NCBI GenBank assembly: GCA_937937185.1 | Contig: CALDCO010000301.1 | Location: 1-39,797, forward strand | Length of the DNA stretch: 39,797 nt | Direction of reading: 5' to 3' | Origin: an uncultured Flavobacteriaceae bacterium | Lineage (GTDB): Bacteria; Bacteroidota; Bacteroidia; Flavobacteriales; Flavobacteriaceae | Shown here: piece after piece, positions 34,791 through 39,797 of the stretch | Layout: each line of letters opens with the position of its first letter | How positions within the stretch are numbered: the first letter of the stretch is position 1 | Translations under genes and position numbers: made by a program | The notes under the pieces: model-generated | Database searches by the model: none | Told to the model about the DNA's origin: nothing | The model's input: the letters and a program-made list of their open reading frames with translations, nothing else

Positions 34791-36761
34791 TTATATATTT
34801 TTAATAAAACTCTCTAAAGCCAATCCTTTGGGCACGTTCATTTTTTTTCTAATTAAATAACGGTAGTTGTCTACACTAGCTTTAGTAATATTTAAGTTTT
34901 GAGCTATTTCCTTTGAGCCCTGCCCCAGTCGCACTTTAGTAACAATTGTTTTTTCTTTTTCGGTAAGGTCTAAAAAAAGTTCGCTTATTTTTTGTTCGAA
35001 TTGCTCATTTTTTTGACTGGCTTCAAGATGTAAGGCGACCTTTTCTTCATTTTTTTCAATATCGTTACTTACTTGTATCATAAGATCTAAAATCATAATT
35101 TTAGAGCCATTATTGGCTGGTTTTATAGCTTTTAATTTTGATTTAATATCTTTTAACAACTCGTTTTTATCATTTATTTGTAGCGCAAAATTGGTAACGC
35201 TTTTATTTTTAAACTTAACCTCCTTATCTAATTCTTCTTTTTTCACTTCTAATAACTGCTGTTTGGCTTCAAGAGCTACTTTTTCTGCATTAACTTGTCT
35301 TTTTTGTTTAATGAATACAATAATTATAAACAAGGTGGTGAGTACAATAAAAGTAACAATAAAATAACTATTTGCTTTTATTCTTTTTTGTTTTGATTCA
35401 GAGAGCTGTATAGCGATTCTTTCTTTTTCTAATTTAGAGCTTGCCTCCCTATATTCGTAAGACACTTTTAAAAGCGCTAATTGAGAATTTTTTGTTTTTG
35501 CTTCATTTTTTTCTTTGATGGTATTATACTTATCATAATATGATTTACAATTTTTAAAATCCCCTTTTTCATTATAAAATCGATACATTTCTTCATAGGC
35601 TTCTTCTAACAAATTGAGACTATTTGTAGATTTTGCATAGTTTAAGTTTTCATTTAAATATTTTAAAGCAATATCGGGTTGCTTAACAGCTTTGTAATAC
35701 TTCGATTTTAAAACCAATGCGTTAGATTGTATTTCGGCATATTTGGTTTGTTTATTTAGAGTTAGCGCAGAGTCTGCATATTTTAGAGCAAGTAAGAAAT
35801 TATTATTCTCTAGATATAAATTCGATAATAAATTGTAGCTAACCAACATACTTATTTTTTCATCATTATTTTTTGCAATTATCAAGGCCTTTTTAAAGTA
35901 ATTAGAAGCTAATTCTTTATCAGTATCCAGATACATTTTCCCCAAATTATTCAAAGCCTTACATTGCCCAAATGCATCATTAGTATTAATCGCAATATCT
36001 AAAGCTTTTTTTGTGTAACTCACAGCCTTGTCTAAATCATTTTTAAAATCATAATATGAAGATCCTAGGGTTAAATAAGAATCTACTACGAAATCCTCTT
36101 GGCCACTATCTTTCTTGTATAATTTTAGAACACTTTCTATACTCGCTATGGTTGCTTTTTCATCACCCGCTTCTTTAAACATACCTGCTAAAAATAGGTG
36201 ATTAAACAATAAATTTTCTTGTATTTCTCTCTGGTTTTTAATTTTCGGGTCTTTAATTTTTTCATAATACTCATTCGCCAGCAACGCACTCTCAAATGCC
36301 TTAGAGGTTTGAGAAGTATTCGTATAGATCGCAGATAAAGTTACCTTGCTATCAAATAGCAGTGGATAATAGGGGGCCTTATTGTTTTCATTTTTTAAAG
36401 TATTATCAATTCGTAAAGCATATTGTTTGGCTTCACTAAACTTGTGGTGATCGAAATTAAGATAGGAGAGTTCCAGAAGGGCATCGATTATATTTAAAGT
36501 ATCTGCATGAATTTCAGCTAGACTTAATATGTCGTGATATATAGGATTAGCCTCTGAAAAACTTGCCGTTGATTTTAAAGAATCTTTTTTTAATTTTAGA
36601 TAAGAAAGTTCTTTTAGGTATTTAGAATTCTCACTAAGTTTTTCTTCTATATTTTTTTCGTCTTTATTTTTCTTTATATTCTCTTGTCCTTTACATACGG
36701 TGTTAAGGAAAAAACACAATACCAATAATACTATTCGCTTCACTAAAGTGTTTAAGTGCAT
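34791..36761 (-). CDS. Membrane-bound TPR-LuxR family transcriptional regulator, copy 2
   Basis: A 656-residue paralogue of the gene at 32234-34189 with the same order: signal peptide, TPR-like repeats, single membrane helix (SYFIVTFIVLTTLFIIIVFI), coiled coil and LuxR-type helix-turn-helix ending ALESFIKNI. By eye the C-terminal approximately 220 residues differ at about ten positions from copy 1, whereas the TPR half differs much more, including a 5-residue insertion near residue 175. The near-identical DNA-binding domains predict overlapping targets; the diverged sensor halves predict different inputs. It is divergent from the PhoD-like gene at 37058. Confidence 0.87.
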   Translation of the reverse strand: MHLNTLVKRIVLLVLCFFLNTVCKGQENIKKNKDEKNIEEKLSENSKYLKELSYLKLKKDSLKSTASFSEANPIYHDILSLAEIHADTLNIIDALLELSYLNFDHHKFSEAKQYALRIDNTLKNENNKAPYYPLLFDSKVTLSAIYTNTSQTSKAFESALLANEYYEKIKDPKIKNQREIQENLLFNHLFLAGMFKEAGDEKATIASIESVLKLYKKDSGQEDFVVDSYLTLGSSYYDFKNDLDKAVSYTKKALDIAINTNDAFGQCKALNNLGKMYLDTDKELASNYFKKALIIAKNNDEKISMLVSYNLLSNLYLENNNFLLALKYADSALTLNKQTKYAEIQSNALVLKSKYYKAVKQPDIALKYLNENLNYAKSTNSLNLLEEAYEEMYRFYNEKGDFKNCKSYYDKYNTIKEKNEAKTKNSQLALLKVSYEYREASSKLEKERIAIQLSESKQKRIKANSYFIVTFIVLTTLFIIIVFIKQKRQVNAEKVALEAKQQLLEVKKEELDKEVKFKNKSVTNFALQINDKNELLKDIKSKLKAIKPANNGSKIMILDLMIQVSNDIEKNEEKVALHLEASQKNEQFEQKISELFLDLTEKEKTIVTKVRLGQGSKEIAQNLNITKASVDNYRYLIRKKMNVPKGLALESFIKNI

Positions 36762-36976
36762 AAATTTTTTAACGTATTTGTACGGAGTTAATACTAAAGA
36801 TATGAATTATAGTTATTAATTTTAATGAAGCAAATTATTTAACATATACTATTTGCTAAAAATTTTAAAACGAATTTAAAAAAAATTAGACCGTTTCTAG
36901 TAACATAACAAAAAAATAATAGCACATTTGTTGTCGTGTCTTAACTGTTATTTTATGCTCGTTTAAAAACTTGATT

Positions 36977-37002
36977 AATTCCCTAAGCTAATGGAGGGAA
37001 TT
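36977..37002 (+). promoter_or_regulatory. Hairpin upstream of the PhoD-like gene
   Basis: AATTCCCT (36977-36984) and AGGGAATT (36995-37002) form a perfect 8-bp stem with a 10-nt loop, followed by TTTTAAAAG. It lies 55 nt before the start codon, in the region divergent from regulator copy 2. It may be an operator for the LuxR-type regulator, a leader attenuator or an mRNA-stabilising stem. The T-tract is short. Confidence 0.4.
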
Positions 37003-37057
37003 TTAAAAGTGCTAAAAAAATTATTTACCGTTAGCCCTTACATGTAAAACAAATGTC

Positions 37058-38686
37058 ATGAAAAAAATAGTGCACTTCTTTTTTATCCTTTTTATTATTG
37101 TTGTATTTAACAACTGTGGTAAAAAAGAAAACAAAGCGGCTTTAATCCCTCCAACTGTAGCGCCTTTTAAAGCAATTGACACCATTTGCACAAATGATTG
37201 GTGGAACAGGAAGTCTAACCCTATAATAGATGTTAATGTAAAACGAGAAAATGTTATTGCATTTGGCATTTACACGGTTCATGACCATACACTTAAATTA
37301 ACAGCGCAGCTTTTTCCATTATACCCTAATGAAACAAGAGAAGTACGCTTAGAAATAAAAAAAAGCAATCAGTGGGTTGAAATTCAAAAAAGAAAAGTAA
37401 ATGATTTAGGTTGGTCTGCTTTATTTCGTGTTGAAAATTGGGAACATTCAAAAGACATCGAATACAAAATTTTACATGGAAACAAGGCCTCTTTTGAGGG
37501 TTTAATTAGAAAAGACCCTAAAGATAAAAATGAAATCACTATGGCTGCACTGTCCTGCAATAGCAACAAAGATCGTGGAGACAGAGCGCGTTATATAAAA
37601 AACATTAATTACCAAAATCCTGATATTTTATTTTTTGCTGGAGATCAATCCTATGACCATTCTGAACATACGGCTGCATGGTTAAAATTTGGAATTCAAT
37701 TTAGGGAGATTTTCAGAAATCGCCCTTGTATTACCATCCCAGATGATCATGACATTGGACAAGGAAATTTATGGGGTGAGTACGGAAAAGTTGCTTCAAC
37801 ACACCATGGCGATGATGGCGGCTATTTTTATCACCCTGAATATGTTAAAATGGTTGAAAGGTGCCAAACTGCCCATTTACCAGACCCCTACGACCCTACA
37901 CCAATTAAACAAGGGATTGGGGTTTATTATACCAATTTAGTAGTGGGTGGGATTGATTTTGCAATACTCGAAGACAGAAAATTTAAATCTGGACCAAACG
38001 GAAAAATACCACTTTTAGGACCCCGACCAGATCATATACGAGATCCTAAATATAACCCAGCAGATATTGATTTAGATGGGCTTGAATTATTAGGACAACG
38101 ACAACTTGATTTCATAAATAATTGGGGGACACAACATCGCAAAACCCACATGAAAGTTGTATTATCGCAAACAGGTTTTTGTGGCGGCGCGCATTTACAC
38201 GGTAGCCTAGAAAATAGACTACATGCCGATATGGACTCAAACGGATGGCCTCAAACTGGAAGAAATAAAGCTTTAAAAGCAATAAAAAAAGCAAATGCCA
38301 TTCATATTGCTGGAGATCAACATATTTCGACGGTTACCCAACAAGGAATTGACAATTATGAAGACGGCCCTTGGGCTTTCATTGTACCTGCCATAGTTAA
38401 TAATTATTACAGTAGATGGTGGTGGCCAGAAAATGAAAAAGCTGGAGAAAATTCTAATGGACTATTGCCGTGGAATGGTAGGTTTTTAGATGGATTTAAT
38501 AATAAAATTACAATGCATGCTTATGTAAATCCTGATAGCCCTTCAAATGGTTCAGGTTATGGCTTTATTAGGTTTAAAAAGAAAGAAAAGGAAGCTGTTT
38601 TTGAATGTTGGCCAAGAATTTCTGATGTTTCTAGCCCTGAAGCTCGTCAATTTAAAGGGTTTCCTATTACGGTAAAATACGATTAG
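37058..38686 (+). CDS. PhoD-like metallophosphoesterase lipoprotein
   Basis: A 542-residue lipoprotein (signal ending VFNNC, C20) with an N-terminal Ig-like beta domain (about 50-165) and a PhoD-type metallophosphatase core. Motifs are ILFFAGDQSYDH, TIPDDHDIGQGNLWGE and, near the C-terminus, HIAGDQHISTV, which supply the usual Asp/Asn/His metal ligands. PhoD enzymes cleave phosphomono- or diesters using Fe/Ca. PhoD-like genes also occur in algal-polysaccharide loci, where their substrate is unclear. Its position beside the TPR-LuxR regulator, sulfatase and GH117 supports such a role, which is inference. Confidence 0.85.
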   Translation: MKKIVHFFFILFIIVVFNNCGKKENKAALIPPTVAPFKAIDTICTNDWWNRKSNPIIDVNVKRENVIAFGIYTVHDHTLKLTAQLFPLYPNETREVRLEIKKSNQWVEIQKRKVNDLGWSALFRVENWEHSKDIEYKILHGNKASFEGLIRKDPKDKNEITMAALSCNSNKDRGDRARYIKNINYQNPDILFFAGDQSYDHSEHTAAWLKFGIQFREIFRNRPCITIPDDHDIGQGNLWGEYGKVASTHHGDDGGYFYHPEYVKMVERCQTAHLPDPYDPTPIKQGIGVYYTNLVVGGIDFAILEDRKFKSGPNGKIPLLGPRPDHIRDPKYNPADIDLDGLELLGQRQLDFINNWGTQHRKTHMKVVLSQTGFCGGAHLHGSLENRLHADMDSNGWPQTGRNKALKAIKKANAIHIAGDQHISTVTQQGIDNYEDGPWAFIVPAIVNNYYSRWWWPENEKAGENSNGLLPWNGRFLDGFNNKITMHAYVNPDSPSNGSGYGFIRFKKKEKEAVFECWPRISDVSSPEARQFKGFPITVKYD

Positions 38687-38803
38687 AAAATAAAACTTTA
38701 TGTTATTTCAGATTTTAGAGTACCGTTTTCTTTTGTTAAATTCAAATGATATCAAATTTTAATTCTATTTACACTCTGTATTATTCAGTTGACTATCTTC
38801 AAA

Positions 38804-39797
38804 TTATTCTGAACCAATAAACAAAGGACCACTAATAGGTTTAAAACCACTACCTTCTAAAATGATTACATAATAATAGGTGCCATTTGGTAATTGATCA
38901 GCGTCACCAACTGAGGAGTCATTTGTAGCTGCTGCCCAATCGTTTTGATAATCATCATTTTGATAAACTATGGTGCCGTAACGGTTAAATATTTTTATAT
39001 TAATAGCGAATTCACAATCCTTAACCGACCTAACTTCAAAAAACTGATTGTACGGATCGCCGTTAGGTGTTATGGCCTTAGACATCTTAAAATCGTCTAA
39101 ACCACATGATTTAACTACACATTCATTATTAATAGTAACCGTTACTACCGAGTTTTCAATACAAAATCCTTTGTTAATGGTATATGAAAATACATAATCT
39201 CCTAAATCGTCTTCTTGGTCTAATTCTGAAGGATCAAACACACCACTAATAACTTCAGTAGTATTATTAACAGAAGATACAATGACCCATTCTCCAGAAG
39301 TATCTGTGTCGCTAGGTAAAAACTCGAATAAATCTATTGGCCCATCATAATAACATTTATCAATAGATACTGTATTAGGTAATGCTTCAATATTGAAATT
39401 AATGATTTGAGTGTAAACTTCAGTGTTATTGCAAATATCTGTTACGGTCCATGTTCTTATAATTTGATAGTCTGAGCCATCACCTAGATCACCATTAACT
39501 TCCTCAAATTCTATCATCACTTCTTCATCGGTACAGTCATCTTGAAATTCCAACTCAGGAATTTCAGGAACTTCTGTACAAACTACAGAAATGTTAGGTT
39601 CTATAGTTGTTATTAATTCTGGTCCTGTAGTATCTTCAAGAACAAGAATCCCTGCGACAGTAGATTCATTACCACAATCGTCTGCTACAGTATAGTTTAC
39701 TGTAAGTGTGCCACCAGCACCACAAGCGCCAGAGGTATCTAAGTTACCAAAGTCATAATCGGAAGTCACAGTAAATTCTGCAGCAGCGTTACAATCA
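38804..39797 (-). CDS. Partial T9SS type B (gliding-motility C-terminal domain) surface protein
   Basis: The 3' end of a large secreted protein; the frame stays open to the window edge (it reads CNAAAEFTVTSDYDF before the first in-frame GTG), so the N-terminus is missing. The visible 330 residues have HYR/Ig-like repeats rich in Asp and Thr (NYTVADDCGNES, LEDTTGPEL, then TWTVTDICNN) and end in a T9SS type B domain: SKAITPNGDPYNQFFEV, IKIFNRYGTIVYQ and NGTYYYVIILEG. Such proteins are large adhesin-like surface proteins. It is convergent with the PhoD-like gene (117-nt gap). Confidence 0.88.
   Translation of the reverse strand, partial: DCNAAAEFTVTSDYDFGNLDTSGACGAGGTLTVNYTVADDCGNESTVAGILVLEDTTGPELITTIEPNISVVCTEVPEIPELEFQDDCTDEEVMIEFEEVNGDLGDGSDYQIIRTWTVTDICNNTEVYTQIINFNIEALPNTVSIDKCYYDGPIDLFEFLPSDTDTSGEWVIVSSVNNTTEVISGVFDPSELDQEDDLGDYVFSYTINKGFCIENSVVTVTINNECVVKSCGLDDFKMSKAITPNGDPYNQFFEVRSVKDCEFAINIKIFNRYGTIVYQNDDYQNDWAAATNDSSVGDADQLPNGTYYYVIILEGSGFKPISGPLFIGSE

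Overview
The window looks like chromosomal DNA from a marine member of the Flavobacteriaceae (Bacteroidota). The evidence is the strong A+T richness, the gldF and gldG gliding-motility transporter genes next to dnaN, several secreted proteins ending in type IX secretion (T9SS) sorting domains of type A (YPNP motif) or type B (ITPNGD motif), a TonB-dependent receptor paired with a DUF4249 lipoprotein, and a GH117-type glycosidase beside a sulfatase, which suggests life on red-algal polysaccharides. No rRNA, tRNA or CRISPR array was seen.

Layout. 1-6.3 kb is accessory: an AhpD-like protein, a Cys-rich T9SS protein, a 1.2 kb gene-poor gap with a perfect 33-nt palindrome and a possible IS66 scrap, and a 1063-residue parallel beta-helix enzyme (GH141-like) with a T9SS tail. 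6.5-14.3 kb is core: phoH-purC on the minus strand and, divergently, a SAM hydrolase, a small monooxygenase flanked by two GATTNNN heptad-repeat arrays, the gldF / 161-residue protein / gldG operon, and dnaN. 14.4-20.8 kb is a tightly packed four-gene envelope operon: small exported protein, STN-type TonB-dependent receptor, DUF4249 lipoprotein, and an MG2-like/plug-like protein without a barrel. 20.8-25.7 kb mixes housekeeping and accessory genes (GNAT, DUF4870, a YeeE/YedE sulfur-transport pair behind a Crp/Fnr-like palindrome, HAD phosphatase, YeeZ-like dehydrogenase) and two MITE-like elements.

25.7-28.7 kb holds a two-gene secreted-protein locus (a protein with two dockerin-like repeats plus a T9SS-anchored partner) and a RES/Xre toxin-antitoxin module with a visible candidate operator. 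28.8-38.7 kb looks like a small sulfated-galactan locus: S1-type sulfatase, GH117 anhydrogalactosidase and a PhoD-like lipoprotein, interleaved with two tandem paralogues of a membrane-bound TPR-LuxR regulator. It has no SusC/SusD pair. The window ends inside a T9SS type B adhesin-like gene.

The least ordinary items are the heptad arrays, the BamE-like gene wedged between gldF and gldG, the envelope operon with a barrel-less plug-like protein, the dockerin-like pair, and the duplicated TPR-LuxR regulators whose DNA-binding halves are nearly identical while their sensor halves diverge. All functional calls come from reading the sequence; no database search was run.
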